Positions 36,776-45,530 of a stretch of 64,000 bases of DNA are shown in pieces. The translations under genes and the position numbers were made by a program. Every line of letters begins with the position of its first letter. Positions within the stretch are counted from its first letter, which is position 1. This stretch comes from Pontibacter aquaedesilientis (GTDB taxonomy: Bacteria; Bacteroidota; Bacteroidia; Cytophagales; Hymenobacteraceae): positions 124,001 through 188,000 of the forward strand of contig NZ_JACXAJ010000002.1 in NCBI RefSeq assembly GCF_014773225.1, in the 5' to 3' direction. Under the pieces are notes generated by a model, which did no database searches, was not told the DNA's origin, and saw only the letters and a list, made by a program, of their open reading frames with translations.

Positions 36776-36810
36776 TGCGTGTTTTTGCAGGTTTAAATAA
36801 AAAACATGCG
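36776..36810. promoter_or_regulatory. Putative shared operator, copy 3
   Basis: TGCGTGTTTTTGC (36776-36788) is followed by AAAAAACATGCG (36799-36810); the two halves are nearly reverse complements (GCGTGTTTTT against AAAAACATGC). It lies about 190 bp upstream of the metallophosphoesterase/MurQ transcription unit. Confidence 0.5.
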
Positions 36811-36996
36811 AATTATTTTGAACTTTAATGAGACATTTCGTATTTTTAACTAAAATAAAGGGACAGTATTCGTTTTGCTCATGCGACTTTGTGCGGTTTT
36901 CTGCGCTAGTTCTCCAAGCAAAGGCCGCATGGGCAGGATGAGTACGTTACAGGTATAGCCTGATGGGTTCTTTTGTTTTACCAATGCCATAACCAA

Positions 36997-38853
36997 ATGA
37001 ATATACAAAGGTATGTAGCGCTCGTCGCGGTGATGCTGGTATGTAGTTTATGCCAGGCCCAGTCCTTTCAGTTCGCCTTTGTATCCGACACCCATATCGG
37101 CAATCCCACTGCTCAGGAAGACCTGGAGCGCACCATCTCCGATATTAATGCCAATCCCAATCTTGCGTTTGTCGTCGTAACCGGTGACATTACAGAATTC
37201 GGTTCTGATGAAGAGCTCCAGCTGGCCAGGCAAATCTTCAATACCCTTAACAAACCCTGGTACATCGTGCCAGGTAATCACGACTCCAATTGGTCGGAAA
37301 GCGGCAGCAACAGTTTTGGGGTAGTTTTCGGTGCAGAAACGTTTGCCTTCACGCATAAAGGCTACCTGTTTGCCGGTACGGGCTCTGGACCGAACATGCG
37401 TATGGGGCCGGGGCAAATCCCGCGCGAGAACATCGTGTGGCTCGACTCCGTGCTGACTCACATGCCCGATCCGAATATGCCGGTTGTCTTCCTGAACCAC
37501 TATCCGCAGGACTCCTCGCTGAACAACTGGTACGACGTGACCGACCGCCTGAAAACCCGCAATACACAGCTGATCCTGCACGGCCACGGCCACAACAACC
37601 GTGCGTACCACTACGATGGTATACCTGCCGTGATGGGACGCTCTAACCTTCGCGCCAAAAATCCGGTGGGAGGGTACAATATCGTAACCTTTGCAGATGG
37701 GAAAGCCAGTTTCGAGATCCGGAAGCCAGGTATGGAGACCCAGCCAAAGTGGATGGAAGTGCCGTTGGTAAAACACGATTTCGCCAACGACCCAGTGAAG
37801 CACCACCGTCCTTCTTTTGCGGTGAACAAGCTATACCCGAATGTGAAGCTGGTATGGGAATTCCAAGACGACAGCGACGTGGGAGCAGGGACAGCCTCGT
37901 TCAAAAACCTGGTAATTGCCACCAACACAAGCGGGGAAGTGTATGCCCTGGATCAAAAAAACGGCAAGCGCAAATGGGCCTACCGCACCAACGGTAAAAT
38001 TTACTCCACACCGGCTGTAGCCAATGGTTACGTAGTAGTGGGCTCCTCCGATAACAATATTTACTGCCTCTCTGCCGCCACGGGCAAACTGGTTTGGAAA
38101 TTCGCAGCCAACAGGCCTGTGCTTGGTTCACCGTTGATTGATAAGGGTATAGTTTACATTGGAGCTTCGGATAGTCACTTCCGGGCTTTGAATTTAAAGA
38201 GCGGAAAGCTAATTTGGGACTTCGAACAGGTCAATAACTTTGTCGTAACGAAGCCACTGCTATACCAGGGCAAGGTGTATTTCGGAAGCTGGGGCAACGA
38301 ATTCTACGCCCTCGACGCCCAAACCGGTCAGCTGTCCTGGAAGTGGAGCAACGGCTCCAGCAACCGCATGTTTTCCCCGGCCGCCTGTTACCCTGTGGCC
38401 GCCAATGGACGTGTCTTTATCGTCGCCCCCGACCGTTTTATGACCGCTTTGGATGCCAACACCGGTGAAGTGGTGTGGCGTGAGCAGCTCAAAGAAGGCC
38501 GCGTGCGCGAGTCGATGGGGATATCCAATGACGGCAAGCTGGTTTTTGTGAAGACAATGGACGGGCAGGTATACGGGGTGTCCACTTCGGCCAATGCCTT
38601 GCAGGTGGACTGGAAATCGACGCTGCAGTTGCCTTATGAGCTGGCACCGTCGGCTATCATCGAACACAACGGAATCGTATGGGTACCCTCACACGCTGGT
38701 ATGGTAAGCGCTGCTGACCGCCAGAGTGGAGAAGTGCTTTGGAAATACAAGAGTTCAAACAGCCTCATGAACCCGGTGATGTCGCTTGGCAAAAACAGGG
38801 TGGTCGTGAGCACGATGGATGGGAAGATCGCCTGCCTGGAGTATACAAAGTAA
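36997..38853 (+). CDS. Metallophosphoesterase fused to a PQQ-like beta-propeller, exported
   Basis: 618 residues. The ATG at 36997 gives a signal peptide (MNIQRYVALVAVMLVCSLCQAQ); an earlier ATG adds eight residues. The first half (about 24-265) is a calcineurin-like phosphoesterase with SDTHIGN, TGDITEFG, PGNHDSNW and LILHGHGHNN, all metal ligands being present. The second half (about 290-618) has PQQ/WD40-like blades (GEVYALDQKNGKRKWAYRTNGKIYS, NIYCLSAATGKLVWKF and further repeats). It lacks signs of a methanol-dehydrogenase active site, so the propeller is probably a binding scaffold. It is 50 bp ahead of murQ. The substrate is unknown; a phosphorylated cell-wall fragment such as a wall glycopolymer or lipid-phosphate is only a guess. 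Confidence 0.88.
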   Translation: MNIQRYVALVAVMLVCSLCQAQSFQFAFVSDTHIGNPTAQEDLERTISDINANPNLAFVVVTGDITEFGSDEELQLARQIFNTLNKPWYIVPGNHDSNWSESGSNSFGVVFGAETFAFTHKGYLFAGTGSGPNMRMGPGQIPRENIVWLDSVLTHMPDPNMPVVFLNHYPQDSSLNNWYDVTDRLKTRNTQLILHGHGHNNRAYHYDGIPAVMGRSNLRAKNPVGGYNIVTFADGKASFEIRKPGMETQPKWMEVPLVKHDFANDPVKHHRPSFAVNKLYPNVKLVWEFQDDSDVGAGTASFKNLVIATNTSGEVYALDQKNGKRKWAYRTNGKIYSTPAVANGYVVVGSSDNNIYCLSAATGKLVWKFAANRPVLGSPLIDKGIVYIGASDSHFRALNLKSGKLIWDFEQVNNFVVTKPLLYQGKVYFGSWGNEFYALDAQTGQLSWKWSNGSSNRMFSPAACYPVAANGRVFIVAPDRFMTALDANTGEVVWREQLKEGRVRESMGISNDGKLVFVKTMDGQVYGVSTSANALQVDWKSTLQLPYELAPSAIIEHNGIVWVPSHAGMVSAADRQSGEVLWKYKSSNSLMNPVMSLGKNRVVVSTMDGKIACLEYTK

Positions 38854-38903
38854 GGTATAGCGCAGGCATTCGGTCATTTTAGAAGGAATTATAATTACAC
38901 AAA

Positions 38904-39716
38904 ATGGAAATTACAACCGAGAAAGACTCGAACTATAACAACTTGGAAAAGATGTCGGTGAGGGAAGTGCTGGAGAACATCAACCAGGAAGATAAAACAG
39001 TTCCCCTTGCCGTTGAGAAAGCATTGCCGCAGATTGAAAAACTAGCCGAAGTGGTAGCCGACTGCATGAAAAAAGGCGGACGATTATTTTACATCGGGGC
39101 CGGCACCAGTGGCCGTTTGGGCGTAGTGGATGCCTCGGAGTGCCCACCGACATTCGGCGTGCCGTTTGATATGGTGGTAGGCTTGATCGCCGGTGGCGAC
39201 ACGGCCATCCGCAAAGCGGTGGAGTTTGCCGAAGACGACGCCGAGCAAGCCTGGGAAGACTTGAAGGAATATGGCTTGGGTGAGCACGATGTGATCGTAG
39301 GTCTTGCCGCCTCCGGCACGACACCCTACGTGATCGGCGGTCTGCGCACAGCCAACGAGCATGGCCTGGCAACTGGCTGTATCGTGTGCAATACCGGCAG
39401 CCCGGTAGCCGCCGAAGCACAATACCCGGTAGAGGTAGTAGTGGGCCCTGAGTTTGTGACAGGCAGCACCCGTATGAAGGCAGGCACTGCGCAGAAACTC
39501 GTGCTCAACATGCTCAGCACCACCGTAATGATTCAGTTGGGGCGTGTGCGCGGCAACAAGATGGTGGACATGCAGCTGACAAACCACAAGCTGTACAACC
39601 GTGGTGTCCGCATGGTGATGGCGGAGACCGGCGCCGACGAGCCAACGGCTTCTGCCTTGCTGGAGAAGCATGGGAGTGTGCGGAAAGCAGTAGCGAGTGT
39701 GCTGGTTTCGAAGTAA
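38904..39716 (+). CDS. murQ: N-acetylmuramic acid 6-phosphate etherase
   Basis: Cytoplasmic lyase that splits MurNAc 6-phosphate into GlcNAc 6-phosphate and D-lactate. At 270 residues it has a SIS fold with GAGTSGRLGVVDASECPPTFG (catalytic Glu near E79), the motif LAASGTTPYVIGGLRTA and the family-specific VVVGPEFVTGSTRMKAGTAQKLVLNMLST. This is the diagnostic enzyme for MurNAc catabolism and anchors the interpretation of the surrounding 37 kb. A Na+ symporter and a D-lactate dehydrogenase are the next two genes. Confidence 0.97.
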   Translation: MEITTEKDSNYNNLEKMSVREVLENINQEDKTVPLAVEKALPQIEKLAEVVADCMKKGGRLFYIGAGTSGRLGVVDASECPPTFGVPFDMVVGLIAGGDTAIRKAVEFAEDDAEQAWEDLKEYGLGEHDVIVGLAASGTTPYVIGGLRTANEHGLATGCIVCNTGSPVAAEAQYPVEVVVGPEFVTGSTRMKAGTAQKLVLNMLSTTVMIQLGRVRGNKMVDMQLTNHKLYNRGVRMVMAETGADEPTASALLEKHGSVRKAVASVLVSK

Positions 39717-39737
39717 AAGCCAAAGTTACCCTAGAGT

Positions 39738-39808
39738 AAATCATCCTCCTGCCCCCTTCGAAACCGAAGATACCGAGCTTGAATCGGGAGGGGCAGGGAG
39801 ATGACATT
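39738..39808. repeat. GC-rich imperfect inverted repeat
   Basis: TCATCCTCCTGCCCCC at 39741-39756 faces GGAGGGGCAGGGAGATGA at 39787-39804. The same GGGGCAGGG-GATGAC word occurs at 61565-61581, so this is probably a dispersed intergenic repeat. Confidence 0.55.
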
Positions 39809-39945
39809 TGTGCACTAAGTTCTCCGAGCAGCTAACATTGCCTACATTTCGACAAAACTTAGTAACTTACCATCATGTGCGGAAGCGAAAGGTAGAGGCA
39901 GAGGTGCTTTTTACCTTCTTTCGCTGATGACCAACTAATCAAACT

Positions 39946-41472
39946 ATGTCTCCAATCGTTCTTCTGTCTTTCCTGATCGGCTATTTTGCGGTGCTGATAG
40001 GTATATCCTATTTTACCTCAAGAGGATCGTCCGACAACTCCAGTTTCTTTATCGCTAACCGCAACTCGAAGTGGTACTTTGTGGCTTTCGGTATGATCGG
40101 AACCGCCCTGTCCGGGGTGACGTTTATCTCGGTGCCGGGAGCGGTGGTGAACAGCAGCTTTGGCTATTTTCAGTTTGTGCTCGGCAACACGGTCGGTTTT
40201 GTGCTGATCGCTTTTGTGCTATTGCCGCTCTACTACCGGATGAACCTGATCTCCATCTATACCTATTTGGAGAAACGCTTCGGCTACTGGAGTTACAAGA
40301 CCGGAGCCATGATCTTCCTGGTGTCGCGCACCATCGGTTCGGCGTTCCGACTATACCTGGTGGCCATCGTGTTGCAGCGTTTTATATTTGATGCCTGGGA
40401 TGTGCCGTTTGTGGCCACAGTGGCCATCTGTTTGGTGCTTATCTGGCTTTATACCCACAAAGGCGGACTCAAGACCATCGTCATTACCGATACTTTGCAG
40501 ACCGTGTTCATCATTGGGTCTGTTATTTTTTCCATCATCTTTATCGCCAACAGCCTCGACCTGAATGTGGTGCAGACTTTTGAGGCCGTGAAAAACAGTT
40601 CCTACTCCAAGATGATCTTCTGGGAGGATTTCCTGGGCACCAAGAGCCACTTCCTGAAGCACTTTATCGGCGGTGTTTTTGTAACGATTGCTATGACCGG
40701 CCTTGATCAGGACCTGATGCAGAAGAACCTGAGCTGCAAAAACATCGGCGAAGCGCAAAAGAATATGCTCACGTTCACAGGCGTTTTCGTATCGATCAAT
40801 ATCTTTTTCCTGAGTGTGGGTGCCTTGCTGTATATGTACGCCGAGGCCAACGGCATCGACGTGACGGCGCTGGCAACACCAGACCACCTGTTCCCGGAGA
40901 TCGCCCTGAACCACATGGCCATGATTCCGGCTATTATCTTCATGCTGGGTCTTACGGCAGCTACTTTTGCCACTACCGACTCGGCCCTCACGGCACTTAC
41001 CACCTCCTTCTGCGTGGACTTCCTGAACTTCACCAAAAAGGCTAATCACGACGATATCAAACTCATCCGTACGCGCCACTGGGTGCACGTAGGCTTCTCG
41101 GTGGTGATGCTGCTGGTAATCCTGGTGTTCAAGATCATCAACGATGACTCGGTGGTGAACGCTATCTTCAAAGCGGCCGGCTATACCTATGGCCCGTTGC
41201 TGGGTCTGTTTGCTTTCGGAATGGCCAACAAACGTGCCGTAGCCGACAAGCTGGTACCGTACATCTGCATTGTTTCCCCTATCCTAACGTATGTTTTCGA
41301 TAGCAATTCAGTGGATTGGACGGGTTACGCCATGGGTTTTGAGCTGATTGTGGTGAATGCTGCGATTACGTTTATCCTGTTGCTGGTAACGAGTAAGCCT
41401 GGCGGCGGCATGATGATGGACGCCCTGGAAGAGGCCGAGCGTGGCCCCAAAGTAAAACAGACAACTTATTAA
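39946..41472 (+). CDS. Sodium:solute symporter, candidate MurNAc/aminosugar importer
   Basis: 508 residues with about 13 hydrophobic helices. SSS hallmarks are present: DNSSFFIANRNSKWYFVAFGMIGTALSGVTFISVPG, IYTYLEKRFGYWSYKTGA, and the late-helix segment IPAIIFMLGLTAATFATTDSALTALTTSFCVDF with the sodium-site residues. It is distinct from the galactose-operon symporter. Its position between murQ and a D-lactate dehydrogenase points to import of MurNAc, a MurNAc-GlcNAc fragment or lactate. Many Bacteroidota aminosugar loci use SSS carriers rather than PTS. The substrate is inferred. Confidence 0.9.
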   Translation: MSPIVLLSFLIGYFAVLIGISYFTSRGSSDNSSFFIANRNSKWYFVAFGMIGTALSGVTFISVPGAVVNSSFGYFQFVLGNTVGFVLIAFVLLPLYYRMNLISIYTYLEKRFGYWSYKTGAMIFLVSRTIGSAFRLYLVAIVLQRFIFDAWDVPFVATVAICLVLIWLYTHKGGLKTIVITDTLQTVFIIGSVIFSIIFIANSLDLNVVQTFEAVKNSSYSKMIFWEDFLGTKSHFLKHFIGGVFVTIAMTGLDQDLMQKNLSCKNIGEAQKNMLTFTGVFVSINIFFLSVGALLYMYAEANGIDVTALATPDHLFPEIALNHMAMIPAIIFMLGLTAATFATTDSALTALTTSFCVDFLNFTKKANHDDIKLIRTRHWVHVGFSVVMLLVILVFKIINDDSVVNAIFKAAGYTYGPLLGLFAFGMANKRAVADKLVPYICIVSPILTYVFDSNSVDWTGYAMGFELIVVNAAITFILLLVTSKPGGGMMMDALEEAERGPKVKQTTY

Positions 41473-41485
41473 GCCTATACCTGCT

Positions 41486-44311
41486 ATGAACATAGCCATG
41501 CTTTTGGAAAGCATTTTGCCAAAAGCGCGCATTCGGGCACGCCTGATTGATGTGGTGTCCTACGCTTCTGATGCGGGTTTTTATTACCTGAGGCCCAAGG
41601 CCGTGGTGCAGCCTGTGTCGGAGGAGGAGATCAAACAGCTTTTCGCTTTTTCGCAGGAGCATAAAACTCCCCTGACCTTTCGCACAGCCGGTACCAGCCT
41701 TTCGGGGCAGTCCATAACAGACGGCATATTAGTAGACCTGAGCCAGTACTGGAACAAAGTACAGGCGGAGAATGAGGGAGCGCAGGTACGGGTACAGCCC
41801 GGCGTGATTGGTGCCATCGTAAACGCGCATCTACGCCCGTTTAAGCGCAAGATCGGTCCGGACCCGGCCAGTATCAACTCGGCCATGATGGGCGGCATTC
41901 TTTCCAACAACGCCAGTGGCATGTGCTGCGGCGTGAGCAAAAATTCCTACCATACCACCAAGTACATTCGTTTTGTGCTGCCCAACGGGCAATGTTACAC
42001 AACTGAGAAACAGATCGATTACCTGCGTTTCAGCGAAGAATGCCCTGAGCTATACCTGACGTTGCAGAAACTCAAGCAGCAGATACGCAACAACCCGGAA
42101 CTGCACTACCTGATCCGGCACAAGTATAAGACCAAGAACACAGTTGGCTACTCCGTCAACGCGTTTATCGACTATGAGCACCCGCTCGACATCATGGCGC
42201 ATTTGCTCATCGGGGCGGAGGGTACGCTGGGTTTTATCGCCGAAGCTGTGCTGCAAACCGTGCCTGATTATCCAGCCAAGTCGACGGCGCTACTTTATTT
42301 CCCCGACATCTACGCTGCCTGCCAAGCCATTGTGCCGCTGACAGAGGCGGGTGCCGAGGCCGTCGAGCTCATGGATCGGGCCTCGCTGCGCTCTATTGAG
42401 CACATGGCAGGTGTGCCGGCTGTTATCAAAACGCTGCCTGACACAGCCGCCGCTTTGCTGGTTGAATTTCAGGCGAACACGCATGAAGAGGTGCAGGAGA
42501 AGATTCTGAAATTCATGACGCTGGCACCAGAGCTGGCTTTACTGGAACAACCTGTTTTCACGACTGACCCGGTGGAGCAGGCTTTTTTGTGGAAAGTGCG
42601 CAAAGGCATGTTTCCGGCTGTGGGCGCGGTACGGGCCAGCGGTACCACGGTACTGCTCGAAGACATTGCGGTGCCGGTCGCTCAGCTCGGCGATGCCATA
42701 CTCGATCTGCAGGAGCTTTTCCGCAAGCACGGGTATAGCAGCGCGATTATCTTTGGTCACGCCAAGGACGGCAATATTCACTTTGTGGTCACCCAGGCTT
42801 TTGATACGCCGGAAGAAGTTGCCCGCTACGATCGCTTCCTGAAAGAAGTGGTGAAGCTGGTAGTGAAGAAGTATGACGGCGCCCTGAAAGCTGAGCACGG
42901 GACCGGCCGGAACATGGCCCCTTTTGTGGAGACGGAATGGGGGCCGGAGGTATACCGGATCATGAAAACCCTCAAACAGGTAGTTGATCCTGAGAATCTG
43001 TTGAACCCTGGCGTCATTATCAACCACGACCAGAACGCCCACATCCAAAACCTGAAAGCCCTGCCGAAGGTGGAGGAAGAGGTAGACCGCTGCATGGAGT
43101 GCGGTTTCTGCGAACACAAATGCCCGAGCCGCAATATCACGCTCACGCCGCGCCAGCGCATTGTGGTGCGCCGCGAATTGCTCAACCTGAAACGGAAAGG
43201 AGAAAAGAAACAGCACAAAGAGCTCCTGAACCAATACCAATATGACGGTCTCGATACCTGCGCCGTAGACGGACTCTGCGCAACAGCCTGCCCGGTTGAC
43301 ATCAACACCGGCGATCTGATCAAGCGTCTGCGCCGTGAGAGCCACAACGGCTTCTCCAACAATGTCGCTTTGCTGGTTGCCAGGAACTTCAAGCCTGTGG
43401 TCTCGGTAGTGAAGCTTGGATTACAGGCTGGCGCGGGTGTGAACAAATTGCTGGGTGCAAACACGCTGGCCAGTCTGACAGAGGAAGTAAAAGACATGAT
43501 TCCGGGCTTTCCGCTCTGGACGAAGCAATTAGCACCAGCGGCAGGTATAGATAAATCCATCGCCAATGCGCACTCAGCTGCAGACGAAGCAGCCGTTGTC
43601 TACTTCCCAACCTGTATTTCCCGCACGATGGGCACTGCCGGGTCAGGGAAGAAGAACATCATCGACACTTTTAAAAGCGTGTCAGATAAAGCAGGCATCA
43701 GATTCACGATTCCGCAGGAAGTAAAGAGCGCCTGCTGCGGACAGATTTTCTCGTCCAAAGGGTATAGCCAGGCTTTTGCCTACACGGCTAACGAAACCAT
43801 TGAAAAGGTGTGGCTCTGGACTGACAAAGGCCGTTTGCCGCTCGTGCTCGACATTACCTCTTGCACCCAAACCCTGCAAAGTTGCCGCCCTGTGCTCACG
43901 CCGGAGAACAAGCAGAAGTTCGACAGCCTTAAGATCATCGATAGCATCGATTACATCGCGGACTTTATCTTGCCGAAAGCTACTGTGCTGCGCAAAAAAG
44001 CGAATGTAGTACTGCACCCGGTTTGCTCGCTGCAAAAAATGGGGCTGGAAGGGCGCTTTGTAGGTATAGCCAGGCAACTGGCCGAGGAAGTAACTGTGCC
44101 GATGCACGCCGGTTGCTGCGGTATGGCCGGCGACCGCGGCTTCTTAGTGCCGGAACTCACGGCCTCTGCTACCGCTCCTGAGGCGGCGGAAGTGAAACAG
44201 CGCGAATTTGACGGGTATTATTCGTCTGGCAAAACCTGCGAAATGGCCATGACGGAAGCCGTTGGTCGAAACTACGAGTCGATTATTTATCTATTGGATG
44301 AGTGTTTGTAG
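41486..44311 (+). CDS. D-lactate dehydrogenase-type FAD / iron-sulfur oxidoreductase
   Basis: 941 residues joining a GlcD/Dld-like FAD part (about 1-510) to a GlpC-like iron-sulfur part. The FAD region has RTAGTSLSGQSITDGILVDLS, GPDPASINSAMMGGILSNNASGMCCG and the substrate-side ALKAEHGTGRNMAPFVE. Two 4Fe-4S motifs begin at C536 (CMECGFCEHKCP) and C592 (CAVDGLCATACP). Two CCG-type domains follow (SACCGQIFSSKGY, HAGCCGMAGDRGF). The protein passes electrons from a 2-hydroxy acid to the respiratory chain. MurQ, two genes upstream, releases D-lactate, so D-lactate is the natural substrate here. It is 13 bp after the symporter gene. Confidence 0.92.
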   Translation: MNIAMLLESILPKARIRARLIDVVSYASDAGFYYLRPKAVVQPVSEEEIKQLFAFSQEHKTPLTFRTAGTSLSGQSITDGILVDLSQYWNKVQAENEGAQVRVQPGVIGAIVNAHLRPFKRKIGPDPASINSAMMGGILSNNASGMCCGVSKNSYHTTKYIRFVLPNGQCYTTEKQIDYLRFSEECPELYLTLQKLKQQIRNNPELHYLIRHKYKTKNTVGYSVNAFIDYEHPLDIMAHLLIGAEGTLGFIAEAVLQTVPDYPAKSTALLYFPDIYAACQAIVPLTEAGAEAVELMDRASLRSIEHMAGVPAVIKTLPDTAAALLVEFQANTHEEVQEKILKFMTLAPELALLEQPVFTTDPVEQAFLWKVRKGMFPAVGAVRASGTTVLLEDIAVPVAQLGDAILDLQELFRKHGYSSAIIFGHAKDGNIHFVVTQAFDTPEEVARYDRFLKEVVKLVVKKYDGALKAEHGTGRNMAPFVETEWGPEVYRIMKTLKQVVDPENLLNPGVIINHDQNAHIQNLKALPKVEEEVDRCMECGFCEHKCPSRNITLTPRQRIVVRRELLNLKRKGEKKQHKELLNQYQYDGLDTCAVDGLCATACPVDINTGDLIKRLRRESHNGFSNNVALLVARNFKPVVSVVKLGLQAGAGVNKLLGANTLASLTEEVKDMIPGFPLWTKQLAPAAGIDKSIANAHSAADEAAVVYFPTCISRTMGTAGSGKKNIIDTFKSVSDKAGIRFTIPQEVKSACCGQIFSSKGYSQAFAYTANETIEKVWLWTDKGRLPLVLDITSCTQTLQSCRPVLTPENKQKFDSLKIIDSIDYIADFILPKATVLRKKANVVLHPVCSLQKMGLEGRFVGIARQLAEEVTVPMHAGCCGMAGDRGFLVPELTASATAPEAAEVKQREFDGYYSSGKTCEMAMTEAVGRNYESIIYLLDECL

Positions 44312-44330
44312 AATGCACACGTTGTAGCAT

Positions 44331-44368
44331 AAAAAAAGAGGCCCTTACTTGAAAGGGCCTCTTTTTTT
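44331..44368. terminator. Bidirectional terminator
   Basis: AGAGGCCCTT / AAGGGCCTCT with flanking A7 and T7 runs and a 6-nt loop, between the dehydrogenase gene and the convergent deoR-type gene. Confidence 0.95.
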
Positions 44369-44382
44369 ATATCGTATGATGA

Positions 44383-45126
44383 TTAAACTGCCTCAATCAC
44401 AGTTGCATACTCCCTTAAACTCGCGTCTTCCGGATTCAGATCGGTCACCAGGTAATGGATCGAGTTGAGGTCGCATACCTTCATGTTCTGGTCAGATCCG
44501 AGTTTTTCGGCAATACTCATGATAGCTGTTTTCTTGGCGGATCGGATCATCGCTTTCTTCACCTGCACCACTTCCCAGTCAGAGTCGGTGAGGCCATCTT
44601 CTACGGAGAGTGAGTTGGTGCCAAGTATGCAAAGGTCCACTTTGATCTCGGTGAGTTGGTTGACAACCTGGGCTCCGATCATGATGTGGGAATTTTTGGA
44701 GAGCTGTCCGCCCAGCAAAATCACGCTGATGTTTGGGCGCTCCGCCAGCTCCAGGGCCACCAGTGGGCTCACCGTAAAGAAGGTGCAACGCAGGGTGTCG
44801 GGTATCATGCGGGCCACTTCGATCATGGTGGTGCCGCCGCCTACGAGAATACTCATACCATCCTTCAGCAGGTTGATGACCTTGCGGGCAATCTCCTTTT
44901 TGGACTCCTTGGCGTATACCTCGGACTGGCTGAAGGGGTAATGGAAGGACTTCGACAAAGCACCACCATGCACCTTCAGAATCTGGCCGCTTTCTGCCAG
45001 TTCGTTCAAATCTCTTCTAACTGTATCCTCCGATACATTGAGCTTCAAACTCAAATCCGATGAAAGCACCTTGTTGTGCAGATTGATCTGCTTGATGATA
45101 AAAGCCTGCCGTTCTTCCTTAAGCAT
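44383..45126 (-). CDS. DeoR-family transcriptional regulator
   Basis: 247 residues. The winged HTH occupies about 1-57 (MLKEERQAFIIKQINLHNKVLSSDLSLKLNVSEDTVRRDLNELAESG), followed by the DeoR effector domain with SILVGGGTTMIEVARMIP, VILLGGQLSKNSHIMIG and CILGTNSLSVEDGLTD. DeoR proteins bind phosphorylated sugars. It is encoded in the middle of the peptidoglycan cluster, convergent with the murQ unit. It is therefore a candidate repressor that senses MurNAc 6-phosphate or GlcNAc 6-phosphate. Its operator may be the TGCGTGTTTTTGC-type element, but no evidence ties them directly. Confidence 0.93.
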   Translation of the reverse strand: MLKEERQAFIIKQINLHNKVLSSDLSLKLNVSEDTVRRDLNELAESGQILKVHGGALSKSFHYPFSQSEVYAKESKKEIARKVINLLKDGMSILVGGGTTMIEVARMIPDTLRCTFFTVSPLVALELAERPNISVILLGGQLSKNSHIMIGAQVVNQLTEIKVDLCILGTNSLSVEDGLTDSDWEVVQVKKAMIRSAKKTAIMSIAEKLGSDQNMKVCDLNSIHYLVTDLNPEDASLREYATVIEAV

Positions 45127-45180
45127 TCTGGTCGTATTTAATCTGTAAAAGTCAAATATAGATTTTTTTCTGAAAAAATG

Positions 45181-45479
45181 TTTGTCTGAATCAAGATTTA
45201 CAGGATTTAAGGATTTGCAGGATTGGGGTCTGCTGCGACAGGTTGCAACCCAACACTGTCAGCTCAAGGTATAACATTCCCGATTTGTCATCTCGACAGA
45301 ATGGAGAGATCTGGATTAAATTAGAGCAACGGCGCAATTTCAGGTTTTTCCCCAGGGTCGAAATGACAGGAAAACACTTATGTTCACGAAATCGGATCGC
45401 CCCTACAGGACACAATCCTGTTAATCCTTAAATTCTGTAAATCCTTGGGGTAGGGGCCCTATATTTAGATTCAGACAAA
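45181..45479. repeat. 299-bp nested inverted-repeat element
   Basis: Perfect 12-bp terminal inverted repeats bound the element: TTTGTCTGAATC (45181-45192) and GATTCAGACAAA (45468-45479). Inside, 45195-45225 and 45413-45444 are a second inverted pair (GATTTACAGGATTTAAGGATT against AATCCTTAAATTCTGTAAATC). Inside that, TGTCATCTCGAC (45286-45297) faces GTCGAAATGACA (45357-45368). No open frame of note is present. The three-level palindrome suggests a non-autonomous mobile repeat with other repeats inserted in its middle. The outer sequence type is, from memory, common in Bacteroidota intergenic DNA. Confidence 0.75.
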
Positions 45480-45530
45480 AAAGCCTGCCCCGTTTCCGGA
45501 ACAGGCTTTTAAAATCAGGCAGGTTATACC

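Noticed and set aside
36705-36996. Possible small gene in the gap before the phosphoesterase
   Set aside because: AT-rich, stop-rich in all frames; better explained as a promoter region with the operator-like repeat.
45181-45479. CRISPR array or insertion sequence at the repeat-rich gap
   Set aside because: Repeats are inverted and nested, not direct and regularly spaced, and no transposase frame is present.
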